Numbered from the stretch's first letter, positions 40,964 to 53,092 are shown. The stretch: DNA of 64,000 nucleotides from Candidatus Enterenecus merdae (GCA_018716385.1 DVJZ01000029.1:26377-90376); one strand, 5' to 3'. Program-made: numbers and translations. The notes: generated by a model from the sequence alone, not told the origin.

Positions 40964-41211
40964 GCGGCTGGGTCTGGGCCGGGGCGGCTGCCGCCCTGGT
41001 GGTGCTGGTGCTGGCCCGGCGGCCGTTGGCCGCCTTGGGCCGGCTGCTGGGGCGGTCAGGCGTGGGGCTGGCCTTTCTGTGGGCGTTCCAGTCCCTGGGG
41101 AGCTGGCTGGGTACGCAGCTTGGGGTGAACCTGTTCAATGCGCTGGTATTGGGGGTGCTGGGACTGCCCGGATTTGCCCTGCTGCTGATGACCCAATGGC
41201 TGGTGGGATGA
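40960..41211 (+). CDS. bofA: Pro-sigma-K processing inhibitor BofA
   Basis: In Bacillus, BofA with SpoIVFA holds the SpoIVFB protease inactive until the forespore signal, delaying sigma-K activation. The TTG start overlaps the DUF2508 stop (TTGA) behind GGGAAAGGGGA; the track's longer ORF is partly shadow. The 83-residue protein is strongly hydrophobic with three segments (WVWAGAAAALVVLVLA, VGLAFLWAFQSLGSWLGTQLGVNLFNALVLGVLGLPGFALLLMTQWLVG). The closing N-x-x-x-x-x-x-G-x-L-G-x-P-G pattern is diagnostic. Its job in organisms lacking a SpoIVFB-dependent sigma-K step is unclear. Confidence 0.88.
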   Translation: MSGWVWAGAAAALVVLVLARRPLAALGRLLGRSGVGLAFLWAFQSLGSWLGTQLGVNLFNALVLGVLGLPGFALLLMTQWLVG

Positions 41212-41358
41212 AAAATTTGTCTTTTCTATCAGATTAGGGGTGGAAACCGGGGTGCGGCTGTGTTATCATGGGGCAGAAAGGTGGAAAAGATAGACTTGGA
41301 CGTTGCGCCGGTCCGGACTGGGCCGGTTCCCCATGCGAGAATCTGAAACAGCCGGACG

Positions 41359-42453
41359 GTGTATGGGATGACAGGAAGATACGCAAAAGGATACCGTTCC
41401 CACCGGGGCCGCCGGCGGGGCAGCCTGGTGCTGAAGGCCATTGTGGTGGTACTGCTGCTCCTGCTGGTGGCATCCGTCCTGTTCGTGGTGGTATTGGGAC
41501 GGTATGTGGAGTACACGGACGCCGGGGTGCGGCTGAACCTGCCCTGGATGCAGGAGCCGGAGCCGGCTGGCCAGGCGGTCACAGACCCGGTGGTGGTCCT
41601 CACCCAGACGCCCGCACCCAGCCAATCGGCGCCCACCCAGGAGCAGATCGGCGCGGTGGAGCTCACCCCCCAGCAGCTGGCCGAAGGCACGGCGGCCCAG
41701 GCGGTGGCCCAGGCGGGAGGCAACGCGCTGGTGGTGGAGATGAAGGGGCTCAGCGGCGCGCTGGCCTGGGTTTCCCAGTCGGAGCGGGCGGCTGAGCTGG
41801 GGGTCAACGCCCAGGACGGGCAGGTGGCCCAGGCGGTGGCCGACCTGGCCCAGGCGGGGGAGGTCTATCTGGTGGCCCGGGTCTCCTGCTTCCGGGATCA
41901 GGCCCTGGCCAGCGCCGGGGTGGGCGGCCCGCTGATGACCCAGGGGGGCAACATCTGGTATGACTCTGCGGGTTACCGGTGGGTCAGCCCCGTCTCCGAC
42001 CAGGTGCGGGATTACCTGACCGAGTTGTGCGTGGAGCTGGCCCAGATGGGCTTTGACGAGATCCTGCTGGAGGGCGCCGGCTTCCCCGGCCTGGGGGAGA
42101 CCTATGTGCTGGCCACCGCGGAAAACCGCCCGGAGGACCGCTCCGCGCCGGTGGAGGACTTTTTGGAGCAGTTGACCCAGGCTCTGGCCGGCACTGGGAC
42201 AACCCTGTCCATCCTGGCTGGAGAGGAGACGGTGATGGGGACGGAGACCCTCACCGGGCTTACCCCAGCGCTGCTGGCTGAGTATGCTGGCCGAGTGTGG
42301 GTTACCCTGCCGGCGCAGGGCGAGGAGGCTTATGTCCAGGCCCTGGAGCAGGCGGGCATGGAAGAGGCCCGGCAGCGGCTGGTCAGCCTGGGCGGGGCCC
42401 GGACGGACGGAAGCTGGACCACCCTGGATGACCTGGGTGGGGCTGAGACATAG
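41359..42453 (+). CDS. Membrane-anchored putative glycoside hydrolase (DUF4015-like)
   Basis: The 364-residue protein has a basic N-terminus, one membrane anchor (LVLKAIVVVLLLLLVASVLFVVVLG), a Pro/Gln-rich linker (about 70-105) and a TIM-barrel-like extracytoplasmic domain. The segments ALVVEMKGLSGALAWVS, VYLVARVSCFRDQALA, WYDSAGYRWVSPVSDQVRDYLTELCVELAQMGFDEILLEGAGFP and TTLSILAGEET follow the layout of the DUF4015 putative glycoside hydrolases. A Glu sits in the ILLEGAGFP strand, where the family usually has D-Y-I/V-R-F-P, so the active site may be altered. The GTG start at 41359 is uncertain; ATG 41368 is possible. Confidence 0.72.
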   Translation: MYGMTGRYAKGYRSHRGRRRGSLVLKAIVVVLLLLLVASVLFVVVLGRYVEYTDAGVRLNLPWMQEPEPAGQAVTDPVVVLTQTPAPSQSAPTQEQIGAVELTPQQLAEGTAAQAVAQAGGNALVVEMKGLSGALAWVSQSERAAELGVNAQDGQVAQAVADLAQAGEVYLVARVSCFRDQALASAGVGGPLMTQGGNIWYDSAGYRWVSPVSDQVRDYLTELCVELAQMGFDEILLEGAGFPGLGETYVLATAENRPEDRSAPVEDFLEQLTQALAGTGTTLSILAGEETVMGTETLTGLTPALLAEYAGRVWVTLPAQGEEAYVQALEQAGMEEARQRLVSLGGARTDGSWTTLDDLGGAET

Positions 42454-42574
42454 CGGAGCGGGACGGGTCCCCCGGAGCGGTTGGCTCCGGGGGATCACGC
42501 GCATTAGGACCTTATCTGCCCCGGCGTGGGGGCTGGCGAGGCGAAGATTGCGGGAAAAGAGCGCCGAAAAAAGA

Positions 42575-42603
42575 TTGCATTTCCCGACGAGATGTAGTAC
42601 AAT
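42575..42603 (+). promoter_or_regulatory. Promoter of the V/A-type ATPase operon
   Basis: TTGCAT and TACAAT are separated by 17 bp, about 68 bp upstream of ntpF. The gap 42454-42670 holds nothing else clear except a direct repeat of AACTTGACAA(A)AACTTGAC just before the RBS. Confidence 0.72.
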
Positions 42604-42670
42604 TTTTTATCATTAGGATGGGAAAAACTTGACAAAAACTTGACGATTTTTGGGGGAAAGAGGTGGAAAA

Positions 42671-42984
42671 ATGTCCTTGGACGCCGTTCGGATGGTGGCC
42701 CGTAGCGAGCAGGAGGCCCAGAAGTGGAAAACGGTGGCGGCAGCGCAGGCCAAGCGGATCTTGGCAGACGCCCAGCAGGAGGGCCAGCGCCGGGTGGATC
42801 AGGCCCAGGCCCGGGCGGAGGAGCAGATCGCCGACCTGCTGGTCCAGGTGGAAGCGGAGGCCGCTGCCCAGGCCGAGGCAGCCCGGGCGGCCAATCGGGA
42901 GGAATGCCAGCGCCTGCGCCGGGAGGCGGAGGGGCGGCTGGAGCACGCGGCCGGCCTGATTGTGGAAAGGATAGGGGAAATCTG

Positions 42985-42985
<1 letters not shown>
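42671..42985 (+). CDS. ntpF: V/A-type ATPase peripheral-stalk subunit (G/H-type, NtpF-like)
   Basis: A 104-residue, almost entirely helical and coiled-coil protein: ARSEQEAQKWKTVAAAQAKRILADAQQEGQRRVDQAQARAEEQIADLLVQVEAEAAAQAEAARAANREECQRLRREAEGRLEHAA. It forms the stator with subunit E. Length and first place in the operon match NtpF. The ATG at 42671 follows GAGGTGG; the track start is 7 codons early. The stop shares one base with the ntpI start. Confidence 0.85.
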
Positions 42986-45433
<2,448 letters not shown>

Positions 45434-45470
45434 GGGGACGGAGTGTTGACTGGAAAGGCTGGGGAAGGGC

Positions 45471-46058
45471 ATGAACGGAATCGAAAAGATCATCCAACGC
45501 ATCCAGAGCGACGCTAAGGCGCAGGCCGATGAGATCGTCTGCCAGGCCAGGGCCCAGGCCCAGGAGATCCTGGACAGCTGTGAGATGCAGGGGGACCGGC
45601 AGGCCCGGGCCATCCTGGAGCAGGGACATCGCACCGCCCAGCAGCGCCGGCAGCGCCTGGACAGCGCCTTGCAGATGGAGTGCCGAAACCAGATACTGCA
45701 GACCAAGCAGCAGATCATTGAGCAGGCTTTCCAGTTGGCGCTGGAAAAGCTGAGGTCATTGCCCCAGGACGAATCCGTAGCCCTGTTGGCCAAGTTGGCG
45801 GCGGGGGCGTCCTCCACTGGGCGGGAGCAACTGATCTTCTCCCGGGCAGACCGGGACGCAGTGGGCCGGGCGGTGGTGGCGGCCGCCAACCAGCGCCTGG
45901 GTGGCGGTGGGCTGACGCTGGCGGAGGAGACCCGGGAGATAGAGGGGGGCTTCATCCTCAGCGGCGGTGCGGTGGAGGTCAACTGCAGTTTTGGCGCGCT
46001 GCTGCGCGCCCACCGGGAGCGGCTGGCCGGCCCGGTGGCAGCGGCGCTGTTCCCATGA
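45471..46058 (+). CDS. ntpE: V/A-type ATPase peripheral-stalk subunit E
   Basis: The 195-residue protein has an N-terminal coiled coil (IEKIIQRIQSDAKAQADEIVCQARAQAQEILDSCEMQGDRQARAILEQG) and a globular C-terminal head (REIEGGFILSGGAVEVNCSFGALLRAHRERLAGPVAAALF). It pairs with the NtpF-type subunit to hold the catalytic head against the membrane part. GIEKIIQRI and the G-G-F-I-L-x-x-G-x-x-E/D-x-N-x-x-F motif are typical. Confidence 0.92.
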   Translation: MNGIEKIIQRIQSDAKAQADEIVCQARAQAQEILDSCEMQGDRQARAILEQGHRTAQQRRQRLDSALQMECRNQILQTKQQIIEQAFQLALEKLRSLPQDESVALLAKLAAGASSTGREQLIFSRADRDAVGRAVVAAANQRLGGGGLTLAEETREIEGGFILSGGAVEVNCSFGALLRAHRERLAGPVAAALFP

Positions 46059-46077
46059 GGGGAAAGGGGGGGTTGGC

Positions 46078-47067
46078 ATGAGGGATACCGAGTATGCGTT
46101 TCTGACCACGCGGGTGCGGGCCATGGAGCGGGGCTTGCTCACCCGGGAGCGCATGGAGCGGATGCTCAATGCCCCCACCCCGGAGGCGGCGGCCCGGGTG
46201 CTGACCGAGTGCGGCTATCCCGAACTGGCTACCCTGACCGGCCCCGCCCTGGAGCAGGCGCTGGAGCGCCGCCAGCGGGAGACCATGGAGGACCTGGCCG
46301 GCCTGATGCCGGACCAGGCGGTGCTGGAGCTGTTTCAGGCCCGCTTTGACTACCACAACGCCAAAGTGCTGGTGAAGGGGGAGGGGCTGGGCCAGGAGCA
46401 GGATCGCCTGCTGACACCCGGGGGCAGGTATGACCCGGCGCGGCTGGCGGCGGACTACCGTCAGGAGAACCTGAAGGACTATGGGGAGCGGTTCCGGCAG
46501 GGGGTGGCCCGGGCCCGGGAGGTACTGGGCGCCACCGGCGACCCCCAGCAGGCCGACCTGGCGTTGGACCGGGCCTACTTCGCGCAGCTGACCGAGCTGG
46601 CGCAGGGTACAGGCAGCGCTTTCTTACAAGGCTATGTGGCCCTGCTCATTGACGCGGCAAACCTGCGCGCGGCCGTGCGGGCCGCCCGGTTGGGAAAGGG
46701 CAGGGAGTTTCTCCGGCAGGTGATCATCCCAGGAGGCAAGGTGTCCCCGACCGCCCTGGCCGCGGCCAAGGGGGAGAGGCTGGCCCAGGCATTTCGTGGC
46801 GGACCGCTGGCGGCGGCAGCCGCGGCGGGCGCGGCAGTGGCCGCCCCCGGCGCCGGGCCGCTGACAGAGTTTGAGCGGCTGTGCGACGACGCGGTGACCG
46901 CCTATTTTGACGGGGCCCGCATGGTGACCTTTGGGGTGGAGCCCGTTGCGGGCTATCTCTACGCCCGGCAGTCGGAGGCCACCGCCATTCGGACCATTCT
47001 GGCCGGGCGCATGGCGGGGCTGGATGAGGGCGTCATCCGGCAGCGGCTGCGCCGGAGCTATTGCTGA
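46078..47067 (+). CDS. ntpC: V/A-type ATPase subunit C (d-subunit)
   Basis: The 329-residue funnel-shaped adaptor between the rotor ring and the central stalk. DTEYAFLTTRVRAMERGLLTRERMERMLNAPTPEAAARVL is the usual opening; LFQARFDYHNAKVLVKGE and LQGYVALLIDAANLRAAVRAARLGKGREFL recur in the family. An Ala-rich stretch (LAAAAAAGAAVAAPGAGP, about residue 240-260) is a lineage feature, probably a disordered loop. The start is the ATG at 46078 behind GAAAGGGGG; the track start is too early. Confidence 0.93.
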   Translation: MRDTEYAFLTTRVRAMERGLLTRERMERMLNAPTPEAAARVLTECGYPELATLTGPALEQALERRQRETMEDLAGLMPDQAVLELFQARFDYHNAKVLVKGEGLGQEQDRLLTPGGRYDPARLAADYRQENLKDYGERFRQGVARAREVLGATGDPQQADLALDRAYFAQLTELAQGTGSAFLQGYVALLIDAANLRAAVRAARLGKGREFLRQVIIPGGKVSPTALAAAKGERLAQAFRGGPLAAAAAAGAAVAAPGAGPLTEFERLCDDAVTAYFDGARMVTFGVEPVAGYLYARQSEATAIRTILAGRMAGLDEGVIRQRLRRSYC

Positions 47068-47080
47068 GGAGGCGAAGGGG

Positions 47081-47395
47081 ATGGCCAACTATCGCATCGC
47101 GGTTCTGGGCGATCGGGACAGCGTGCTGGGCTTTCAGGCGCTGGGGTTATCGGTGTTCCCAGTGCAGGACGCGCAGCAGGCCCGCACCACGCTGCACCGC
47201 CTGGCGCAGGAGGGCTACGGGGTGATCTATCTCACGGAGGGGCTGGCGGCGGAGCTGGAGCGGGACATCGCCCGCTATCAGGACGTGCCCACCCCGGCCG
47301 TCATCCTCATCCCCGGGCGGGAAGGGCCGCAGGGCATTGGGCTGGGCAACCTCAAGGCGGCGGTGGAGCGGGCCGTGGGGGTTGACATCCTCTGA
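47081..47395 (+). CDS. ntpG: V/A-type ATPase central-stalk subunit F (NtpG)
   Basis: A 104-residue Rossmann-like protein that binds the D subunit in the rotor: [84 protein letters not shown]. The G-D-x-D-S-V-x-G-F motif and the I-L-I-P-G C-terminal stretch are family hallmarks. The ATG at 47081 follows GAGGCGAAGGGG; the track ORF starts inside ntpC. Confidence 0.93.
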   Translation: MANYRIAVLGDRDSVLGFQALGLSVFPVQDAQQARTTLHRLAQEGYGVIYLTEGLAAELERDIARYQDVPTPAVILIPGREGPQGIGLGNLKAAVERAVGVDIL

Positions 47396-47430
47396 GCGGG
47401 AACGGACCGCAGGAAGGAAAGGTAGACAGT

Positions 47431-49206
47431 ATGGGTAAAGTAGTAAAGGTCTCCGGCCCCCTGGTGGTGGCCACCGGCTTGTCAGACGCCAATATGTCCG
47501 ATGTGGTCCGGGTTGGGCCGCAGCGCCTGATCGGTGAGATCCTCACCATGAACGGCGATTCCGCCTCCATCCAGGTGTATGAGGAGACCTCGGGCCTGGG
47601 CCCTGGGGCAGAGGTGGTGAGCACCGGTTTTCCCATGAGCGTGGAGCTGGGCCCAGGCATGATTGAAACGATTTACGACGGCATCCAGCGCCCTCTGGAG
47701 GAGATCCTGAAAAAGGCGGGGGGCAACAACCTGCCCCGGGGGGTGGAGGTGTCCGCCCTTGACCTGGAAAAGCTGTGGGAGTTTACCCCTGTGGCCCAGG
47801 CGGGGGACCGGGTGACGGGGGGCGATGTCATCGGCACCGTGCCCGAGACGCCCTCGGTCCTCCACAAGATTATGGTCCCTCCCGGTCTGGAGGGGGTGCT
47901 GCGGCAGGTGGCGGCCGCAGGGTCGTACAACATCAAGCAGACGGTGGCGGTGCTGGAGCGGGAGGACGGATCCCAGGTGGAGCTGACCATGACCCAGCGC
48001 TGGCCGGTGCGGGTGGGCCGGCCCTACAAGCACAAGTACGCCCCCAGCCGGCCCCTGTCCTCCGGGCAGCGGATTGTGGACACCTTCTTCCCTGTGGCCA
48101 AGGGGGGGACCGCCGCCATTCCCGGCCCCTTCGGCTCGGGCAAGACGGTGATGCAGCATGCCCTGGCCAAGTGGTCGGACGTGGATATTGTGGTGTATAT
48201 CGGCTGCGGAGAGCGGGGCAACGAGATGACCGACGTGCTGCGGGAGTTCCCCGAACTCACCGACCCCCGCACCGGGGAGAGCCTGATGAAGCGCACGGTG
48301 CTCATCGCCAACACCTCCGACATGCCGGTGGCCGCCCGGGAGGCGTCCATCTACACCGGCATCACCATCGCGGAATACTTCCGGGACATGGGCTATGACG
48401 TGGCGGTCATCGCCGACTCCACCTCCCGCTGGGCCGAGGCCCTGCGGGAGATGTCTGGGCGGCTGGAAGAGATGCCTGGCGAAGAGGGCTATCCCGCCTA
48501 CCTGTCCTCCCGCCTGGCCCAGTTCTACGAGCGGGCGGGCAGTGTGGCCTGCTTGGGCAGTCAGGAGCGGCAGGGCTCGCTCACCGCAGTTGGGGCGGTC
48601 TCCCCCCCGGGGGGGGACCTGTCCGAGCCGGTGAGCCAGGGCACCATGCGCATCGTCAAGGTGTTCTGGGCCCTGGACGCCCAGCTGGCCTACAAGCGGC
48701 ACTTCCCCGCCATCAACTGGCTCAACTCCTATTCCCTGTATCTGGACACCCTGCGGCCCTGGTTTGACAGCAACCTGGGCGAGCAGTTTCTTCGGAACCG
48801 GGAGCGGGCCATGAGCCTTCTGCAGAGCGAGGCCAGCCTCAACGAGATCGTCCAGCTGGTGGGCAAGGACTCCCTGTCCCCCGCCGACCAGCTCACCTTG
48901 GAGTCGGCCCGGATGGTGCGGGAGGATTTCCTGCAGCAAAACTCCTTTGTGGACGTGGACGCTTTCTCCAGCTATGACCGGCAGGAGAAGCTGCTGGCCC
49001 TCATCCTGGACTACGACAAGCAGTGCCGGGCGGCCATTCAGCAGGGGGCGGACGCCGCCCAGCTCTTCGCCATTCCAAGCCGGGAGCGGATCGGCCGGGC
49101 CAAATCCGTCCCCGCCGACCGCTATGACCAGGAATACGGGCGCATCGCCCGGGACATGGAGCGGGAGATCAACCAGGTGACGGAAAAGGCAGGTGAGCAG
49201 CCGTGA
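47431..49206 (+). CDS. ntpA: V/A-type ATPase catalytic subunit A
   Basis: 591 residues; hydrolyses or makes ATP at the A-B interface. Walker A is [18 protein letters not shown] (about residue 233), the Walker B region is [35 protein letters not shown], and the bulge domain insertion (about 115-185) is typical of A subunits: [45 protein letters not shown]. Overlaps ntpB by 4 bp. Confidence 0.97.
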   Translation: MGKVVKVSGPLVVATGLSDANMSDVVRVGPQRLIGEILTMNGDSASIQVYEETSGLGPGAEVVSTGFPMSVELGPGMIETIYDGIQRPLEEILKKAGGNNLPRGVEVSALDLEKLWEFTPVAQAGDRVTGGDVIGTVPETPSVLHKIMVPPGLEGVLRQVAAAGSYNIKQTVAVLEREDGSQVELTMTQRWPVRVGRPYKHKYAPSRPLSSGQRIVDTFFPVAKGGTAAIPGPFGSGKTVMQHALAKWSDVDIVVYIGCGERGNEMTDVLREFPELTDPRTGESLMKRTVLIANTSDMPVAAREASIYTGITIAEYFRDMGYDVAVIADSTSRWAEALREMSGRLEEMPGEEGYPAYLSSRLAQFYERAGSVACLGSQERQGSLTAVGAVSPPGGDLSEPVSQGTMRIVKVFWALDAQLAYKRHFPAINWLNSYSLYLDTLRPWFDSNLGEQFLRNRERAMSLLQSEASLNEIVQLVGKDSLSPADQLTLESARMVREDFLQQNSFVDVDAFSSYDRQEKLLALILDYDKQCRAAIQQGADAAQLFAIPSRERIGRAKSVPADRYDQEYGRIARDMEREINQVTEKAGEQP

Positions 49207-50585
49207 TCAAGGAGTATCGGACCATCCAGGAGATTGTCTCTCCGCTGATGATAGTCAAGATGGTGGAGAACGTCACCTATGACGAGCTGGTGGAGGTGGA
49301 GCTGCCCGACGGAGGCATCCGCCGGGGCAAGGTGCTGGAAGTCAACGGGGACGCTGCCGTGGTGCAGCTGTTTGAGTCCGCCGCTGGTATCAACCTGGCC
49401 CAGTCCAAGGTGCGGTTTCTGGGTCATCCCCTCCAGTTGGGGGTGTCTGGGGATATGCTGGGCCGGGTGTTCAACGGCATGGGCCGGCCCATTGACGGCG
49501 GGCCGGAGATCCTGGCCGAGGAGTACCGGGACATCAACGGCCTGCCCATGAACCCCGCCGCCCGGGACTATCCCAACGAGTTCATCCAGACCGGGGTGTC
49601 CACCATTGACGGGCTCAACACCCTGGTGCGGGGTCAGAAGCTGCCCATCTTCTCCGGTTCCGGCCTGCCCCACGCCAACCTGGCCGCCCAGATCGCCCGG
49701 CAGGCCCGGGTGTTGGGGGATGACGCGGGCAACTTCGCCGTGGTGTTCGCCGCCATTGGCATCACCTTTGAGGAGTCAGAATTCTTTGTCCAGGAGTTCA
49801 AGCGCACCGGGGCCATGGACCGCACGGTGCTGTTCTCCAACCTGGCCAATGACCCCGCCGTGGAGCGCATCTCCACCCCCCGCATGGCGCTGACCGCCGC
49901 GGAGTATCTGGCCTTTGAGAAGGATATGCACGTGCTGGTCATCCTCACCGACATCACCAACTATGCTGAGGCCCTCCGGGAGGTGTCCGCAGCTAAGAAG
50001 GAGGTGCCCGGCCGGCGGGGCTTCCCAGGCTACCTGTACACCGACCTGGCCACCATGTACGAGCGGGCGGGCCGCCAGATGGGCAAGCCGGGTTCCATCA
50101 CCATGATCCCCATCCTCACCATGCCCGAGGACGACAAGACCCACCCCATCCCTGACCTGACGGGCTATATCACCGAGGGGCAGATCATCCTGTCCCGGGC
50201 GCTGTACCGCCAGGGGGTCCACCCTCCGGTGGACGTGCTGCCCTCCCTGTCCCGCTTAAAGGACAAGGGCATCGGCAAGGGCAAGACCCGGGAGGATCAC
50301 GCCGACACCATGAACCAGCTCTTTGCCGCCTATTCCACCGGCAAGGACAACCGGGAGCTGATGTCCATCCTGGGCGAGGCGGCCCTCACCCCTACGGACC
50401 TGCTGTACGCCAAGTTTGCCGACGAGTTTGAACGGCAGTATGTCAACCAGGGGTATGAGGAGAACCGATCCATTGAAGAGACGCTGGAGCTGGGCTGGAA
50501 GCTGCTGTCCATCCTGCCCACCTCGGAGCTCAAGCGGATCCGGCAGGAGTACCTCGACCGATATTTGCCCCACCGGGAGCTGTAA
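49203..50585 (+). CDS. ntpB: V/A-type ATPase regulatory subunit B
   Basis: The 460-residue partner of subunit A. It contributes the arginine finger and has a degenerate nucleotide site: the P-loop position reads [20 protein letters not shown] instead of GxxxxGK(T/S). Other landmarks are [57 protein letters not shown] and [11 protein letters not shown]. The GTG start overlaps the ntpA stop (GTGA). Confidence 0.96.
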   Translation: MIKEYRTIQEIVSPLMIVKMVENVTYDELVEVELPDGGIRRGKVLEVNGDAAVVQLFESAAGINLAQSKVRFLGHPLQLGVSGDMLGRVFNGMGRPIDGGPEILAEEYRDINGLPMNPAARDYPNEFIQTGVSTIDGLNTLVRGQKLPIFSGSGLPHANLAAQIARQARVLGDDAGNFAVVFAAIGITFEESEFFVQEFKRTGAMDRTVLFSNLANDPAVERISTPRMALTAAEYLAFEKDMHVLVILTDITNYAEALREVSAAKKEVPGRRGFPGYLYTDLATMYERAGRQMGKPGSITMIPILTMPEDDKTHPIPDLTGYITEGQIILSRALYRQGVHPPVDVLPSLSRLKDKGIGKGKTREDHADTMNQLFAAYSTGKDNRELMSILGEAALTPTDLLYAKFADEFERQYVNQGYEENRSIEETLELGWKLLSILPTSELKRIRQEYLDRYLPHREL

Positions 50586-50666
50586 GCCGGCCCTCGGGGA
50601 GGCGCGGGGGGTCCATCCCCGGAAGCGAGCGGGCTGGAGGCCCGGGAAGGAAGGCAGGTGCCGACG

Positions 50667-51356
50667 ATGGCCAATCTCATGGTAAACCCCACCCGGATGG
50701 AGCTGACCCGCCTCAAGGGCAAGCTGCGCACCGCCCAACGGGGTTACAAGCTGCTCAAAGACAAGCGGGATGAGCTGATGAAGCGTTTCCTGGACACGGT
50801 GCGGGAGGTACAGGCCCTGCGCAAACAGGTGGAGGAAGAGTTGATGCGGGTGCACGGCTCATTTACCGTGGCCTCCGCCCTGATGAGCGGGCCGGTACTA
50901 GAGCAGGCGCTGATGTACCCCAAGCAGCGGGTGGAGCTGGATGTGAGCTTCCAGAACATCATGAGCGTCCAGGTGCCCCGCTATACCTTCAAAACCCGCA
51001 CCGACGACAGTGGCGATCTCTATCCCTATGGATTTGCCCACACCTCCGGGGAACTGGACGACGCGGTGCGGGCTCTGGGGCAGGTGTCCTCGGCCATGCT
51101 GCGCCTGGCCGAGGTGGAAAAGACCGCCCAGCTGCTGGCCCGGGAGATTGAGAAGACCCGCCGCCGGGTGAACGCCCTGGAGTACGTGGTTATCCCCAAC
51201 ACGGAGCAGACCATCCGGTATATCTCCATGAAGCTGGAGGAAAATGAGCGGGCTACCACCACCCGGCTGATGAAGGTCAAGGAGATGCTGCTGGAGCAGG
51301 CCATGGAGGAGCAGAGGGCCCGGGACGCCCAGGCCTTGGAGCGATTCCGGAGCTGA
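50667..51356 (+). CDS. ntpD: V/A-type ATPase central-stalk subunit D
   Basis: The 229-residue rotor axle: two long helices forming a coiled coil at the N- and C-termini (VNPTRMELTRLKGKLRTAQRGYKLLKDKRDELMKRFLDTVREV and RRVNALEYVVIPNTEQTIRYISMKLEENERATTTRLMKVKEMLL) around a small middle domain. The ATG at 50667 (MANLMVNPTRMEL) fits the family better than the track's GTG three codons earlier. Last gene of the F-I-K-E-C-G-A-B-D order; the phosphatase-like ORF follows 30 bp later. Confidence 0.94.
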   Translation: MANLMVNPTRMELTRLKGKLRTAQRGYKLLKDKRDELMKRFLDTVREVQALRKQVEEELMRVHGSFTVASALMSGPVLEQALMYPKQRVELDVSFQNIMSVQVPRYTFKTRTDDSGDLYPYGFAHTSGELDDAVRALGQVSSAMLRLAEVEKTAQLLAREIEKTRRRVNALEYVVIPNTEQTIRYISMKLEENERATTTRLMKVKEMLLEQAMEEQRARDAQALERFRS

Positions 51357-51385
51357 CCCGTCTGAGGAGGGGAGGCGTGCAGCGC

Positions 51386-51496
51386 ATGATCAAGATCCTG
51401 TTTATCTGTCACGGCAGTGTCTTGAAAAGTCCCGAAAAAGCCAGTAAAATCAATGGCCTTACGAATCTGAAAGGCGCTTACTACACCATTTTTTGA
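51386..51496 (+). pseudogene. 5' end of a low-molecular-weight protein tyrosine phosphatase gene, interrupted by the mobile element
   Basis: The ORF has a strong host-type RBS (GGAGGGGAGG) and begins MIKILFICHG, exactly as LMW protein tyrosine phosphatases begin before their C-x5-R-S signature (F-I-C-H-G-N-I-C-R-S-P-M-A-E-F). Here, after the ten matching residues, it reads SVLKSPEKASKINGLTN and stops after 36 codons. The active-site C-x5-R is lost, and base composition drops sharply at the same point. I read it as an element-chromosome junction at about 51411-51414 (CACGGCA). The remaining phosphatase coding sequence was not found anywhere in the window, so the other junction lies beyond the right edge. 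Confidence 0.75.
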
Positions 51497-51634
51497 AAGA
51501 GCCTTGATATGACGGAGTTTTATAGATGATAAAGTAAGCAAGGACAATCCCAACAGAACGCAAGAACTTTTTGCTTGTGAGGCACAGCTATAGCGGCCAG
51601 CCTGGAGCTCTTTGCGGGCAGGGGCAAGCAAAAG

Positions 51635-51868
51635 ATGCAAGCCTATTCACTGAGACTGGGCGGCTGTCTGCCAAGAGGATTTTGGAAAAACCGGGTTCAG
51701 CTCTTTGAGCGGAAGGACGAATTTCATGCCAACATGAACTATTATGTTATCCCTTTTGCGTTGATCGGATCTGCTTCTTCTGAGTTGGACCTCCTGGCTT
51801 GGAGGTGGACTTACGTTTATCCGGTTGCGGGAATAAATAGTTTCGTAGCGGTCAAAGAGAATAAATAA
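51635..51868 (+). CDS. Unrecognised 77-codon ORF near the element's left end
   Basis: The open frame reads MQAYSLRLGGCLPRGFWKNRVQLFERKDEFHANMNYYVIPFALIGSASSELDLL. It has no clear RBS or known domain and only one weakly hydrophobic segment. It may be a fragment. It ends just inside the left arm of a hairpin (51863-51907) that could terminate it. The flanking stretches 51497-51634 and 51908-52025 show nothing recognisable. Confidence 0.3.
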   Translation: MQAYSLRLGGCLPRGFWKNRVQLFERKDEFHANMNYYVIPFALIGSASSELDLLAWRWTYVYPVAGINSFVAVKENK

Positions 51869-51907
51869 TCCGAACCCATCTCATCGTTAAAAGGTTCGGA
51901 TTATATT
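51863..51907. terminator. Hairpin terminator downstream of the 77-codon ORF
   Basis: AATAATCCGAACC and GGTTCGGATTATATT form a stem of about 12 bp around a 16-nt loop, in AT-rich context. Confidence 0.55.
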
Positions 51908-52025
51908 AGTTTGGTGTACTTGAGCCAAATACGAACCCTGTTTTCTGCTCGGCCTATGTTGCCCTTGAGGCCATCAAAAGTAAAAGCTTTGTGAAGCCAC
52001 GGGTATGGCCGTTGGTTTTCTCAAT

Positions 52026-52069
52026 CAAGGACTACCGGGCAACTTTTTAAAGTTGCCCGGTAGTCCTTG
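52026..52069. terminator. Perfect 21-bp-arm inverted repeat
   Basis: CAAGGACTACCGGGCAACTTT, a 2-bp TT spacer, and its exact complement. It lies 36 bp past the stop of the minus-strand CBM fragment and probably acts as a bidirectional terminator. The perfection and length are unusual. Confidence 0.6.
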
Positions 52070-52105
52070 TGTCAATGGAACCTATATACCCCTGTATGGC
52101 ATTCA

Positions 52106-53092
52106 TCAACTCAGTTTGCGGATTTCAAATTTATCGATCTGCGGTGAATTTTCTTTCGGCGCGGTGAATATCAGCACTCCCTCACCGGATTCATTTATTT
52201 GCAGCCTAAACGTACTCGTTCCAATCACTGTAATACTGGATGCTGACGCACTTACTCTATTCGCCGTAATCTTGCCCGATTCCTCGCTCCACTCAATTTT
52301 GTTATAGATAGAGCCGCTTTTGTATGTAATTATCACTTCATACGTTCCCGCCTCTGCCGTATACGGAAGGCTTATCTGATCACCGCAATTCATGGCATTG
52401 ACAAACTTTCCGTTGCTGGCCCAATCAGCACTTACAATTTCAAGCTTATACTGCTCGTCTTCTGCTCCCGCATTGTGGAGGGTAAAATGCTCCGCTTCCA
52501 GTGTAGTCCACCCGGCGTCTGTTGGGAATACGAATCGATTGTCCTGTGTATAGTTTGAAAACTCAAAGGATGCCTCGATTGTAATATCTCCGGCAATCTC
52601 CGACACCGTATACTCGGAAACCGCGCCTACAGGCTTTCCGTTTACAAGGACGTTCGCAACCACATATCCGGAAGATGGTGTGATCGTATAGGTCTTACTA
52701 TCTCCTTCTAGAAGCGTCACCTCTCCTGCGTCACTGATCGTTCCGCCTTCCCCGGCACTTGCAGTGACAGTATATTTAACAGGAGCTTTCTCTATCATAC
52801 GAATGTCAAATTTGTCAAGCTGAGGGGAATTTCCTGACGGTCCGGTAAATACCAAAAGCCCATCGCCGGTTTCCGCAACTTCCATCGTAAAGGTTACAGT
52901 GTGCGTCGTCTCCGCATAATCTGTTGCGCCTGCTTCCACAGCGCCGGAGATAATCCTGCCTGACGGCTTGCTAGACCACAAAAGGCCGTTTGAAGCAGAG
53001 CCGCTTCTATAGGTGGCCGTAACTTCGTATATTCCTGCCACTGCCGTATACGGGACACAAATCGTATCGTTTGCGTTCGCGCTGGCGTACAA
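52106..53092 (-). pseudogene. C-terminal fragment of a secreted carbohydrate-binding protein (CBM - InlB repeat - CBM)
   Basis: About 328 residues are open but lack a genuine start: a TAA precedes them in frame, the only initiator is a TTG, and no signal peptide is present. Two copies of a CBM6/35-like beta-sandwich (PYTAVAGIYEVTATYRSGSASN and PYTAEAGTYEVIITYKSGSIYN, each ending FTGPSGNSPQLDKFDIR or FTAPKENSPQIDKFEIR) flank a divergent InlB B-repeat-like domain (YTVTASAGEGGTISDAGEVTLLEGDSKTYTITPSSGYVVANVLVNGKPVG). It must be the tail of a larger cell-surface glycosidase or adhesin. The 5' end is fused into the AraC gene. Confidence 0.75.

Noticed and set aside
47482-48939. 485-aa minus-strand ORF
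   Set aside because: Antisense of ntpA, no domain sense.
51026-51640. 204-aa minus-strand ORF across the element junction
   Set aside because: Reads antisense through ntpD and the phosphatase stub; no RBS and no domain.
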